This document shows positions 1-8,566 of a stretch of 64,000 bases of DNA, piece after piece; within the stretch, counting starts at the first letter, position 1; each line of letters begins with the position of its first letter. Both the position numbers and the translations under genes were made by a program. The notes under the pieces are model-generated. The model worked only from the letters and a program-made list of their open reading frames with translations, did no database searches and was not told where the DNA came from. Where the stretch lies: the NCBI RefSeq assembly GCF_003795125.1, contig NZ_CP027783.1, forward strand, positions 1,612,001 to 1,676,000, given 5' to 3'. The DNA is from Tetragenococcus osmophilus. Lineage in GTDB: Bacteria; Bacillota; Bacilli; Lactobacillales; Enterococcaceae.

Positions 1-39
1 CCTAACAGACGCGCCTAGCGACAGTTCAAATATGGAATA

Positions 40-75
40 GACAATAATATCTTAAGAATTCAAATTTTTATTGTC
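40..75. promoter_or_regulatory. Inverted repeat upstream of the Crp/Fnr-type gene
   Basis: Perfect 8-bp arms (GACAATAA at 40-47 and TTATTGTC at 68-75) lie about 50 bp before the regulator start. A weak promoter (TTGTCA at 71-76, 18-bp spacer, TTTAAT at 95-100) overlaps the right arm, so this could be an autoregulatory operator. That role is inference. Confidence 0.3.
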
Positions 76-126
76 ATAAACTTAAAGGACATGCTTTAAT
101 AACGAAAAATAATTAAAGGAGATTTT

Positions 127-804
127 ATGGCAAGATTAATTGAAAATGAAATAGTCGTTGACTATTATAAATCAAAACTAGATAGTAGATTTCCTAAATA
201 TTTACAGATGAATCTATTTGAGTATTCTGGCAATGAGGACATTGTCATTGAACAAAAATCTATTCAATCATTATATTATTTAGTCGCAGGTGAGGTTAAA
301 GTATATAACGTATTAGAAAACGGAGAAGAGTTTGTAGTTGCTATAAATTCTTCTCCTGAGATTTTTGGCGAGATAGAATTTTTTCAAAATGTTGATACGC
401 TTTATAATATCAAATCTTTAGGTACAAGTTACATGTTAGTGATAAATTTTGTTGAATTAAATAAAAATGCCGATAATCTGCAATTAAATCATTTTTTAAC
501 AGAAAAATTGTCAAGAAAGCTATATGTAAAATCTAATAATAGCATCATTCATTTGAACTTAAGTATTGACGGTAGACTTGCTAATATTATTTACCATAAA
601 ACAAAAGAGGAGAATTCGAATATAATCACTTTAAATATACGCGAAACTGCAGCTATTATTAATTCTTCTCATCGTCACGTAAACCGCGTGCTTCAACGTT
701 GGGACAAAAAACAAATTATTACTAGAAATAGTGGAACAATAAATGTGAGAGATCTTTCCTTTTTTGAAGATTTTTCATTAGATAGATCGTATAAATTTCA
801 ATAA
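127..804 (+). CDS. Crp/Fnr-family transcriptional regulator
   Basis: A 225-aa protein with the two-domain Crp/Fnr layout. A cyclic-nucleotide-binding-like beta roll spans about residues 20-115, including a GEVKVYN strand, followed by a dimerisation helix and a C-terminal winged helix-turn-helix at about 165-210 (RETAAIINSSHRHVNRVL). It has no cysteine, so an FNR-type iron-sulfur sensor is excluded, and the phosphate-binding residues for cAMP are not evident. The architecture resembles the YeiL branch, with unknown effector. The ATG follows AAAGGAG at a good distance. The next gene, a cell-wall hydrolase, starts 23 bp downstream and may be co-transcribed. The family is secure; the regulon is unknown. 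Confidence 0.8.
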   Translation: MARLIENEIVVDYYKSKLDSRFPKYLQMNLFEYSGNEDIVIEQKSIQSLYYLVAGEVKVYNVLENGEEFVVAINSSPEIFGEIEFFQNVDTLYNIKSLGTSYMLVINFVELNKNADNLQLNHFLTEKLSRKLYVKSNNSIIHLNLSIDGRLANIIYHKTKEENSNIITLNIRETAAIINSSHRHVNRVLQRWDKKQIITRNSGTINVRDLSFFEDFSLDRSYKFQ

Positions 805-827
805 AGACAGGTAAGGAGGAATTTGTA

Positions 828-1925
828 TTGAAGCAAAATAGGTTGTGGAGGCTGTTACTTTTAATATGTGTACCAACTATAGTTACTATACCGAATCATG
901 TTTTAGCCGACACTCCAGAAATTCATTCATCAACGAAACAATTAGAAAATACCACTGAAAATTCAATAACTAAGGAAAATGAATTTGTAGGACCCGAAAA
1001 AGAAAATAAGGTAACAGAGGAAAGTTTTATAATATCACCTAATGAAACAACATGGGAGTTCATAGATCTTATTGGTGAAGATGCCCACAAAATTGCGCAA
1101 CGGGAAAACTTATACGCTTCGGTTATGATTGCTCAAGCAATTTTGGAAACAAGTAGTGGTCAAAGCCAGCTAAGTCAAGCGCCTTATTACAATATATTTG
1201 GTATTAAAGGTATTTATAAAGGAAAAAGTGTCTCCTTTAATACACTGGAAAATAAAAAGAATGGGGAATTTTATACGACAAATACGACTTTTCGTCATTA
1301 TGAGAATTATGAGGATTCATTAAAAGATTATGCTGAATTGCTAAAAAATGGGTTAATTCAGGATCCTACATTTTATAAAGGTGTCTGGAAAACCGAAGCC
1401 GCTAGTTACGAAGAAGCAACAGCATTTTTAACTGGACGCTATGCGACAGATATTCATTATAATAAAAAGTTAAACGCCTTGATTGAAGCTTATGATTTAA
1501 CAAGTTTTGATGAAACTGGAGATGAAACTAATACTGAGAATACTTATATTTCGCCAGTAAAGGATGCGGTAATTACTTCTACATATGGTGATCGCAACGG
1601 ACGGTTCCATCGTGGGATAGATTTAGCTGCCGGTCAAGGAACAGAAATAAAAGCAGCGAAACAGGGAAAAATAACATATGCAGGGTACCATCCTTCATGG
1701 GGGAATTATGTGACTATCTTACACCCAGATGGTTTAACAACTTTGTATGCTCATTGTAGTCAAAACTTAGCTAAGATCGGACAAAAAGTCGATCAAGGGC
1801 AAACTATTGCTCTTATGGGAAGTACCGGTAATAGTACAGGACCTCACTTACATTTTGAAGTTAATGGATCCCAAACGCTTACTCAAGAGCAATTAATCAA
1901 CCCCTTAACCATATTAAATAGATAA
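828..1925 (+). CDS. Secreted two-domain autolysin: GH73 glucosaminidase plus M23 peptidase
   Basis: 365 aa with a TTG start placed by the strong GTAAGGAGGA site at 811-820. A Sec signal (MKQNRLWRLLLLI) ends near VLAD at about residue 28. A Ser/Thr/Glu-rich linker follows, then a GH73 N-acetylglucosaminidase domain at about 75-225 with the catalytic Glu in AILETSSG, then a C-terminal M23 metalloendopeptidase at about 240-360. The M23 zinc ligands are visible as HRGID and HLHFE. The protein should cut both glycan strands and peptide cross-links of peptidoglycan outside the membrane. It has no LysM, SH3 or LPXTG anchor, so it is probably released or loosely held. It follows a Crp/Fnr-type regulator and ends at a terminator. 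Confidence 0.88.
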   Translation: MKQNRLWRLLLLICVPTIVTIPNHVLADTPEIHSSTKQLENTTENSITKENEFVGPEKENKVTEESFIISPNETTWEFIDLIGEDAHKIAQRENLYASVMIAQAILETSSGQSQLSQAPYYNIFGIKGIYKGKSVSFNTLENKKNGEFYTTNTTFRHYENYEDSLKDYAELLKNGLIQDPTFYKGVWKTEAASYEEATAFLTGRYATDIHYNKKLNALIEAYDLTSFDETGDETNTENTYISPVKDAVITSTYGDRNGRFHRGIDLAAGQGTEIKAAKQGKITYAGYHPSWGNYVTILHPDGLTTLYAHCSQNLAKIGQKVDQGQTIALMGSTGNSTGPHLHFEVNGSQTLTQEQLINPLTILNR

Positions 1926-1934
1926 TTAGTATTA

Positions 1935-1977
1935 AAAACAAGTCGCAGATTTATTTCAGTCTTCCGACTTGTTTTTA
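1935..1977 (+). terminator. Rho-independent terminator after the autolysin gene
   Basis: Arms AAAACAAGTCG (1935-1945) and CGACTTGTTTT (1965-1975) pair perfectly and run into a T-rich tail. It sits between convergent genes and may also serve the minus-strand regulator that ends at 1981. Confidence 0.8.
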
Positions 1978-1980
1978 TAA

Positions 1981-3528
1981 TTAAACAAAAAAACTAGCGT
2001 AATGTTCTTTTAAGTAATTCGACAATTCTTCGGGCGGAATTTGTGTAATTTCGTTGACAAATCGTTTAGCGATTATTTTACGCTGGGAATTACGGGAGAA
2101 ATTCAATTTTGCTAAATAATCGATGTCTTCTGAATGAAAGTAATAATTTACTTTGATGTTTGGGAAACCATTTTCGTCTAAAATGGTAGAAATTCGATTG
2201 GAAAAGGTAATTAAATTATCATATTTTAAGGTTTTCAATTGATAAATTTCGTTAATATTTAAAATATCTACTACTTTAGCGTCAAAAAAATAAACCAATT
2301 GTTGAGAGAAGAAGTTTCCCTTTTCTTTAGCCGAATTTGTGATTACCACAACTTTTTTTAGATTTCTACCGGCGATCTTATTTTTTAATACATGATTTCT
2401 ACAAAGTAAAGTTAATGTACTAAGCTGATATTGAACTAAATGTATACTCTGGGCTAAATATTTTTGATAACAATAATCAACTAGCTGGTATAAAAAAGAA
2501 AATTCTTTTTTTACATCATCCAATTTATTATCATAAAAATCAAAATCTAAAAAATTACGTACAAGACATTTGTACAGGTATTGTTCAATCTCTTGATTAA
2601 GTTCTTTACGAGAATAAAAGGTAGTAATAATACGCTCTTCCACATATTGTACAAATTGTTTACGTATACTAACAACGAGCTCGTCTTTTGGATAAAAGTT
2701 TATCCCGTTATTATCTAGACTTGCTAAGACACTACTAAAGGAAAAGGCTTCTTCTGCTTGATTAAACAAAGGATAAGTCTGAATTTTTACTGGTGAAGCA
2801 TGTTTTTTACTAATAAAAAAATTATTTTCGATCCTATGTAAACTGATAAAATAGTAAGCATAGAGAAATTTCATCGAAGTATAATTAAAGGTCAATTGAT
2901 ACTTACGTAACAAATTGTTTAAGAGTTGTTTCTTTTCACTTTTTTCAAAAAGTTGCTTTATATATTGATAAATAAGCTTTTGGATCGGATTATTGGCTTT
3001 TCGAGCAACGAGTTGATTATTTTCATTTAGCTCGATAATCTGGGCCAAAATTTGCGCAGTTTTTATACGTAAGGTAAGTTCATCCCCTACAATAGTAACT
3101 CCCTTTCCTCTTAAAGAAAGAAGAGATAATTGGTCCTTTTCGAGTTCTTTTGAAAATGTTGCGCGATCTTTTTTCTTTGTTGATTGACTAATTTCAAGTG
3201 TTTGGTAAAGCTTTGTTAAATTTGCTTTATTATCGGTCATAGTAATGACAAATAATAGTTCGAGACGTTCTTGCCAACTGGTAGAAAAATCATTAATGGA
3301 TAATTTTTGAATAAAAGAAACAAACTCATCATAACTCATTTGATTTATTATTTTTGATTCGGTTACCACAAATTGCGAACTGGGTTGAAGGTATTCGTTT
3401 AAGAAGTGAATTGTTCGACGAATAGTAGCAATAGAGCGCTCCGTTTTAATAGACAATTGATTAAGGGTTATTTGTTGGGCTTCCTGGATTCGATTTCCTA
3501 AATATAATGCAAAAGAACTAACTGTCAT
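1981..3528 (-). CDS. Mga/BglG-type helix-turn-helix regulator
   Basis: 515 aa from the ATG at 3528, chosen because CAGGAG lies just upstream; a longer reading frame would run into the divergent PTS gene. The N-terminus has two helix-turn-helix segments (about residues 18-45 and 85-125), then a long alpha-helical part like PTS-regulation domains. The C-terminus (about 410-490, starting KKVVVITNSAKEKG) resembles an EIIB-like fold. This is the layout of Mga/AtxA-type virulence and sugar regulators. No obvious phospho-acceptor histidine cluster was recognised. Divergence from the PTS EIIBC gene suggests it controls that operon. Family assignment is good; the target is inferred from position. Confidence 0.7.
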   Translation of the reverse strand: MTVSSFALYLGNRIQEAQQITLNQLSIKTERSIATIRRTIHFLNEYLQPSSQFVVTESKIINQMSYDEFVSFIQKLSINDFSTSWQERLELLFVITMTDNKANLTKLYQTLEISQSTKKKDRATFSKELEKDQLSLLSLRGKGVTIVGDELTLRIKTAQILAQIIELNENNQLVARKANNPIQKLIYQYIKQLFEKSEKKQLLNNLLRKYQLTFNYTSMKFLYAYYFISLHRIENNFFISKKHASPVKIQTYPLFNQAEEAFSFSSVLASLDNNGINFYPKDELVVSIRKQFVQYVEERIITTFYSRKELNQEIEQYLYKCLVRNFLDFDFYDNKLDDVKKEFSFLYQLVDYCYQKYLAQSIHLVQYQLSTLTLLCRNHVLKNKIAGRNLKKVVVITNSAKEKGNFFSQQLVYFFDAKVVDILNINEIYQLKTLKYDNLITFSNRISTILDENGFPNIKVNYYFHSEDIDYLAKLNFSRNSQRKIIAKRFVNEITQIPPEELSNYLKEHYASFFV

Positions 3529-3619
3529 AAAATCAACTCCTGAGTTTAGTATAGCATTTTTTGCAAGTAGGTGATGGTCCCTTATTGAAACGCAAAAATG
3601 ACAAAAACGAACCTTGTAG

Positions 3620-3633
3620 CGAAAGCGATTTCT
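3620..3633. promoter_or_regulatory. Candidate cre (CcpA) site in the regulator/PTS intergenic region
   Basis: CGAAAGCGATTTCT matches the cre consensus TGWAANCGNTNWCA at every fixed position except the two terminal bases. It lies 40 bp before the PTS gene, in the gap between the divergent Mga-like and PTS genes. This suggests catabolite control of the PTS operon. Confidence 0.45.
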
Positions 3634-3672
3634 AACTAAACTGAAATTATCATAAATTAGAAGGAAATGGAA

Positions 3673-5229
3673 GTGAAGGAGAAAATGAAAGACGCAATAC
3701 AAAAATTTGGTCGTTCTTTACTATTACCCATTGGCGTAATGGCGCCTATCGGCATGGTAATGGGTTTAACAGGTGCTTTAACCCAAAGTTATATGATCGA
3801 AAATGTTTCGTGGTTAGGTAATTCAACAGTACAAGCTATTTTAAATAGTTTACAGTCTATTACGGGCGTAATTTTTGATAACATCCCTTTACTATTTGCG
3901 ATGGGGGTCGCTTATGGCATGTCAAAAGTTGACAAAGGGATTGCAGTGTTTTCCTCTGTTTTGGGTTATGTTACTTTACTGATTGTAGTCAATGTATACT
4001 TAACATTAACAGGCGCCTTAGTAGATGAACAATCAATGGCTGAAGCAGGGCAAGGTGTTGTATTAGGAATTCAAACGCTTAAGTTGGATGCAGCTGGAGG
4101 TATTATCGCTGGTTTGGTTGCAGCTTATTGTACGGATAAATTCTATAAAACTGAACTTCCTTTAGCTTTTGCCTTTTTTGGAGGCAAGAAGTTCCCTCCA
4201 ATGGCTACATTTTTCTTTATGATTCCGATGGGGCTAATTGTTCCGGTTATATGGGGATTATTTACTAGGCTCTTACTGTTTATCTCTCCAGTATTTCTAA
4301 ATGATGTATTTGGCGTGGGTGCTTATTGGTTTGCTCATAGAGCATTAATCCCGTTTGGTCTTCACCACGTTTTAGCTTCGATTGTACGTTTTACTGAAGC
4401 AGGTGGGGTGTATATGATCGATGGACAGCAATATATCGGAATTTTGAATGCTACAAATAAAATATTATTTGATTTAGGACCTGACAATCCTGCTTGGAGA
4501 ATGGCGCCGGATTTATTCAAATATCTGGCTAGTGGGCAAATGTTAACTACTTTATTCCGCGTACCAGCGATTGGTTTAGCCATGTATCATACGGCATTTA
4601 AAGATAATAAAAAACTTGCCAAAGGGGCTATATTGACGGTTGTGCTAACCGCATTTTTAGGTAATATTACAGAACCTTTAGAGTTTTCTTTCTTATTTAT
4701 TGCGCCACAGCTATTTATTGTTTACGCTGTATTATGTGGTGTGATGACGATTCCACTAAACTTTTTAAATGTAGGTATCGGCTATATTCGAGGTTCCATT
4801 TTTGATTTTGGTATCTTTGGTTTAATGTATGAAAATACCAATTGGCTAAATTTAGTTCTACTAGGATTAGTTAACTTTGTGGTCTTTTATTTTGTTTTTA
4901 AATATGCAATTAAGAAATTTAATTTAGAAACTTTAGGTCGTGAAAAAGGACTAAAAAGTAATACGTTATTAGCAGAGAAAAAATATGACGAAGTGGCTGG
5001 TGTTGTCCTTGCCGGCCTAGGTGGGAAACAAAATATAAAAAATATCGATAATTGTGTTTCTCGTTTAAGAATTGACTTAAAAGATCAAGAACAAGTGGAT
5101 ATAGAAGAGGTAAAAGGATCTGGCGCGTCAGGGGTCTTTTTCCCACAAAAAAATCATATTCATATTGTATTTGGTCCTTATGTAGAGTTCGTTAGAAACG
5201 CCGTTGATGATGAAATGAAAAAAGAATAG
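3673..5229 (+). CDS. PTS sugar transporter EIIBC, glucose/maltose superfamily
   Basis: About 518 aa. The EIIC membrane domain (about residues 1-415) opens with AIQKFGRSLLLPIGVMAP and contains the ITEPLEFSFLF motif of the glucose-type EIIC fold. The C-terminal EIIB domain (about 440-518) carries the phospho-cysteine in NIDNCVSRLRID. There is no EIIA domain, so a EIIA encoded elsewhere must supply phosphate. The GTG at 3673 is preferred because AAGGA lies 7 nt upstream; ATG 3667 and ATG 3685 are alternatives. The next gene is a lyase 8 bp downstream, so the imported 6-phospho compound is probably its substrate. Substrate unknown; MalX/alpha-glucoside-like by general look only. Confidence 0.82.
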   Translation: MKEKMKDAIQKFGRSLLLPIGVMAPIGMVMGLTGALTQSYMIENVSWLGNSTVQAILNSLQSITGVIFDNIPLLFAMGVAYGMSKVDKGIAVFSSVLGYVTLLIVVNVYLTLTGALVDEQSMAEAGQGVVLGIQTLKLDAAGGIIAGLVAAYCTDKFYKTELPLAFAFFGGKKFPPMATFFFMIPMGLIVPVIWGLFTRLLLFISPVFLNDVFGVGAYWFAHRALIPFGLHHVLASIVRFTEAGGVYMIDGQQYIGILNATNKILFDLGPDNPAWRMAPDLFKYLASGQMLTTLFRVPAIGLAMYHTAFKDNKKLAKGAILTVVLTAFLGNITEPLEFSFLFIAPQLFIVYAVLCGVMTIPLNFLNVGIGYIRGSIFDFGIFGLMYENTNWLNLVLLGLVNFVVFYFVFKYAIKKFNLETLGREKGLKSNTLLAEKKYDEVAGVVLAGLGGKQNIKNIDNCVSRLRIDLKDQEQVDIEEVKGSGASGVFFPQKNHIHIVFGPYVEFVRNAVDDEMKKE

Positions 5230-5237
5230 GTGAAAAG

Positions 5238-6596
5238 ATGAGTGCATTGTATGATTCAAAAAGTAAAACACTTGATGACAGAGGGATCAAAGAACTGCTA
5301 AATAGTCGTGCGAAATATCAATCCTGGTTAGATGTAGAAGCAGCTTTAGCACGTGCACAAGGCGAATTAGCAGTTATTCCTGAAGAAGAAGCAAAAAAAA
5401 TTGTTCAACAAGCTAAGGTAGAAAATTTAGATTTTGAAAAAATGGATGAAATTTATCAAAAGGTAGGTCATGGATTTGTTCCTTTTTTAAAGGTTTTTGT
5501 ACTAGCTTGTGGTAAAGAAACAGGGAAATATATCCATTTCGGCGCAACAACACAAAATATCCAACAAACGGCGCAAAACTTGACCGCTAAAAAGGTACAC
5601 GAAAGATTTTTGTCCTTTGTTAAAGATATTTTAGCAAACCTAGCAGATCTCGCAGATAAAGAGGCAGATACTGTCATGGCAGGAAGAACGCATGGAAAGC
5701 ATGCGATTCCTATTACTTATGGTTATAAGGTCGCTACTTGGATTTCTGAATTGTTGATGTCTTTAGAGCGCATGCAAGAGGTAGAAAAAAGGATTTTTAC
5801 TACCATGATGGGAGGAGCTGTAGGAGCATTTAATTCTACAGGTGAAGTTGGCATCCAGGTGCAAAATAGAGTCGCAGAACTTCTGGACATGCCTGCAATG
5901 GAAATTCCTTCAAGAAATATCAGTTCACAAAAAATTGAATATATTAATTGTTTGGCATTGTTGGCAAATAATCTTCATAAAATTGCAGAAGAAGTATTTC
6001 AAACTTCCATTGAAGAATTTGCGGAAGTTTCTGAAGGATTCAGTAAAGGAACAGTCGGAAGCAGTACAATGCCACACAAAATTAATCCCAAGTTATCTAA
6101 GGGAATTATCGCGAATGCACAAAAGCTGTACAGTTTAACTTCAGTAGGCTACGCTTCATCTGCGCGGCCTTTTGAAGCAGATAGTACGAGTAATATGTTA
6201 TTTGATGGACTGATGACAGAATCCTTGGAGTTAATGACAGAAATATTGATGCGTGCGGAAGAATTGACCCGTACTTTGACGGTAAATAGAAAGCAAATGG
6301 GACAAAACGCAAATATTAACCAAGGGATAGATAATAGCGAATATATTATGATGTATTTTGCTAACCGGATCGGAAAAGATCAAGCACACGAATTAGTTTA
6401 TGAGCTAGCTATCGAAGCAGAAACATCGGAGAAAAGCTATCGGGATGTTTTGTTAGCTAGTCAAACTGTTCGCCAGTCTTTTACAGAAAATGAATTATTA
6501 GAAATGCTAAAGCCCGAAAATTACGTAGGTCTTTCAGCAAAATTAGCTCATGACATGGCAGAAAAATGTCAATCCGTCATTGCTACATTAGAATAA
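5238..6596 (+). CDS. Fumarase/aspartase-superfamily lyase, adenylosuccinate lyase/CMLE-like
   Basis: 452 aa with the superfamily signatures in order: HFGATTQNIQQTA (about residues 95-107), AGRTHGKHAIPITYG (about 148-162) and the mobile catalytic loop GSSTMPHKINP (about 273-283). Known members eliminate fumarate from succinyl-amine or succinyl-alcohol groups (PurB, ArgH, aspartase) or cycloisomerise muconates (PcaB). The gene sits 8 bp after a PTS permease, not among purine genes, which argues against housekeeping PurB. I infer that it cleaves a PTS-imported sugar-phosphate conjugate carrying an aspartyl or malyl group. The fold is certain; the substrate is not. Confidence 0.75.
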   Translation: MSALYDSKSKTLDDRGIKELLNSRAKYQSWLDVEAALARAQGELAVIPEEEAKKIVQQAKVENLDFEKMDEIYQKVGHGFVPFLKVFVLACGKETGKYIHFGATTQNIQQTAQNLTAKKVHERFLSFVKDILANLADLADKEADTVMAGRTHGKHAIPITYGYKVATWISELLMSLERMQEVEKRIFTTMMGGAVGAFNSTGEVGIQVQNRVAELLDMPAMEIPSRNISSQKIEYINCLALLANNLHKIAEEVFQTSIEEFAEVSEGFSKGTVGSSTMPHKINPKLSKGIIANAQKLYSLTSVGYASSARPFEADSTSNMLFDGLMTESLELMTEILMRAEELTRTLTVNRKQMGQNANINQGIDNSEYIMMYFANRIGKDQAHELVYELAIEAETSEKSYRDVLLASQTVRQSFTENELLEMLKPENYVGLSAKLAHDMAEKCQSVIATLE

Positions 6597-6605
6597 CAAA
6601 ATAAG

Positions 6606-6656
6606 GACCGGAAGATAAAAGTTGTTTGCTTTTATCTTCCGGTCTCTTTTTTTTTA
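6606..6656 (+). terminator. Strong terminator ending the PTS-lyase operon
   Basis: A perfect 16-bp stem (GACCGGAAGATAAAAG at 6606-6621 with its complement at 6629-6644) and 7-nt loop are followed by an uninterrupted T tract. This defines the PTS-lyase pair as a transcription unit separate from the DeoR locus. Confidence 0.92.
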
Positions 6657-6699
6657 TTTGTTATAAGCTGAAAGAACAATTTACTACACTAAAATTCAC

Positions 6700-7458
6700 T
6701 TAATTCGAAAAGAAAAAAATATCTTCGGGGAATTTTTCTCTTTCGTGTTCTTCCAGTTTCCTATTTGTAATAATCATATCTATTTCCTCATAAGAAATAA
6801 AAGTATATAACCCTTCTTGTAATATTTTTGAACTATCACATAGGATAATATTTTTCTTGCTATGATCAGCGATTGCTTTTTTGATTTCTAATTCTTGATA
6901 GGAACGGATAGTAGGCCCAGTTTCTGAAAAGCCGTCGCACCCAATAAAGGCGACATCTACATTTAATGAACAGATTGCATTTAGCGCCCAATTTCCTACA
7001 TAAGAATTGCTTTTTTTACGGTAAGAACCCCCTGTAAGTAAAATTTGATTTTCAGAATTAGATAAAACTTGTGCAATACGCAAAGAATTCGTAATGATTG
7101 TTAAGTCACTTCTCATAATAAGTAATTTTGCTAATTGTAAAGTAGTGGTACTTGTGTCTAAAAAGATAGCTGAATTTTCAGGAATAAATTTCAACGCAGC
7201 TTCGGCTAAATTAATTTTTTCTGTCAACTGTTGGTTTTCTTTTGTAGTAAACTCATTTTCAGAAAATGTATTCGCTAAAGTGACATAGCCATGCTTTTTA
7301 GAAATAATATTTTTTTTATGTAAAGAACTAACGTCTTTGCGAATTGTTTCGGTAGTAACACCAAATTCATCAGCTAAGGCATTTATGCCTACTTTATTTT
7401 TTGTAATTACTTCATGTAAAATACGATTTTTTCTTTCATCGCTTGTTAGTTTCATCAT
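6700..7458 (-). CDS. DeoR-family sugar-phosphate-responsive repressor
   Basis: 252 aa from the ATG at 7458, preceded by GAGGG; an upstream in-frame ATG lacks a ribosome site. The N-terminal DeoR winged helix spans about residues 5-55 (GINALADEFGVTTETIRKD). A C-terminal DeoR sensor domain (about 75-235) has the ribose-5-phosphate-isomerase-like fold, with FLDTSTTT and LTGGSY motifs that bind phosphosugars in this family. It is divergent from the mannose-6-phosphate isomerase/hexulose-phosphate operon and probably represses it. Two AAAAACAAATA repeats at that operon's promoter are the likely operators. The inducer is unknown. Confidence 0.85.
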   Translation of the reverse strand: MMKLTSDERKNRILHEVITKNKVGINALADEFGVTTETIRKDVSSLHKKNIISKKHGYVTLANTFSENEFTTKENQQLTEKINLAEAALKFIPENSAIFLDTSTTTLQLAKLLIMRSDLTIITNSLRIAQVLSNSENQILLTGGSYRKKSNSYVGNWALNAICSLNVDVAFIGCDGFSETGPTIRSYQELEIKKAIADHSKKNIILCDSSKILQEGLYTFISYEEIDMIITNRKLEEHEREKFPEDIFFFSN

Positions 7459-7538
7459 TATATCCCTCACTTTCATTTTAGTATAACATATTTATTTTTG
7501 GTTTATTCAACAAAAAGCGATTTTTTTATTGGAAATGC

Positions 7539-7591
7539 TTGTAAAAACAAATATAACTGTTTATAATTTGAAATAGATACAAAAACAAATA
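7539..7591 (+). promoter_or_regulatory. Promoter with direct-repeat operators for the manA-like/hxlBA operon
   Basis: TTGTAA (7539-7544), a 17-bp spacer and a perfect TATAAT (7562-7567) form a strong promoter. The 11-mer AAAAACAAATA occurs at 7543-7553, overlapping the -35 edge, and again at 7581-7591 in the start of the transcript. Paired repeats flanking the -10 fit a looping or steric DeoR operator. Promoter is well supported; the operator role is inference. Confidence 0.6.
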
Positions 7592-7608
7592 GAAAGGGTT
7601 TGTTTTCT

Positions 7609-8565
7609 ATGAAAAAACAAATTTTAAAAGTACTTCCTTTTTTTGAAGCAAGAATTTGGGGAGGGAAGCGTATGTTGGAGACATTTAATTACGAAACGGA
7701 TGTGTTTCCAGTAGGAGAAGTTTACAATGTTGTTGCCTTACCTAATGGGGCTGATTGCCTAATTGAAGGGAAAGATATGACGTTGTCAACACTTTATAAG
7801 GATTACCCTGAGTGGTTTAATTGTGATACTGAGCAATTACCTATTCGAGTAAATCTTTTAGACCCATTAGCAGATCTGTCGGTACAATTACATCCGGATG
7901 ATGCATACGCGTTACAGTATGACAATTCACGCGGAAAACCAGAAGCATGGGTTATTTTAGATACACCAGAAGACGGCAAGATCGAATTTGGGCATCATGC
8001 AAAAACAAAAGAAGAATTTGCTAATTTAGCTCATAACAAAGAATGGGGAAATTTATTGAAATATCTGCCAGCAAAAAAAGATTATTTTATTGATATTCCA
8101 GCTGGCACTTTACATGCCATTGGACGCGATGTTTTAACTTACAATATTTCCAGAAACGCAGATTTAACTTATCGATTATTTGATTATGATCGTATAGAAG
8201 TAAAAACGGGTAAAAAGCGTGAATTACACATTGATAAAGTGGTAGATAATGTTCTTGTACCTGATACATCCAAGGGATTTGTTTGGTATGATTCTTATTT
8301 AAAAGACGGCTGTGAAATTACCGATTATTGGGATGAACCAGGACTTTACACATTAAGTAGGATAAAGGTGCAAGAACAAGGATATTATGAGATGAACCGT
8401 TTTGCTTTTATTACTGTTGTTGAAGGTAAGGGAGAAATTAGTGGCACAAGGATAAAAAAAGGAGAAACGATTCTTGTGCCAGAAGGACTCGGTGAATTAA
8501 AAATCACAGGAAATATAGATGCTTTTATTGCTAGCTATAAAAATGAAAAAAAGGAGGTCGAATAA
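7609..8565 (+). CDS. manA: Class I mannose-6-phosphate isomerase-like protein
   Basis: 318 aa from the ATG at 7609; AGAAAGGG at 7591-7598 rules out a TTG at 7600. It has the type I phosphomannose isomerase zinc ligands: Gln and His in QLHPDD, Glu in GKPEAW and His in GTLHAIG. The length matches the short Firmicute ManA form. It should interconvert mannose-6-P and fructose-6-P in the cytosol. It is first in an operon with hexuloisomerase and hexulose-phosphate synthase genes (stop and next start are 1 nt apart), so it may feed fructose-6-P into that path or act on a related aldose phosphate. Function by family is good; exact substrate is open. Confidence 0.8.
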   Translation: MKKQILKVLPFFEARIWGGKRMLETFNYETDVFPVGEVYNVVALPNGADCLIEGKDMTLSTLYKDYPEWFNCDTEQLPIRVNLLDPLADLSVQLHPDDAYALQYDNSRGKPEAWVILDTPEDGKIEFGHHAKTKEEFANLAHNKEWGNLLKYLPAKKDYFIDIPAGTLHAIGRDVLTYNISRNADLTYRLFDYDRIEVKTGKKRELHIDKVVDNVLVPDTSKGFVWYDSYLKDGCEITDYWDEPGLYTLSRIKVQEQGYYEMNRFAFITVVEGKGEISGTRIKKGETILVPEGLGELKITGNIDAFIASYKNEKKEVE

Positions 8566-8566
8566 G

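Noticed and set aside
5238-6596. Housekeeping adenylosuccinate lyase purB
   Set aside because: The superfamily fits, but the catalytic loop (STMPHKINP) and the PTS partner argue for a different substrate; kept as a general lyase.
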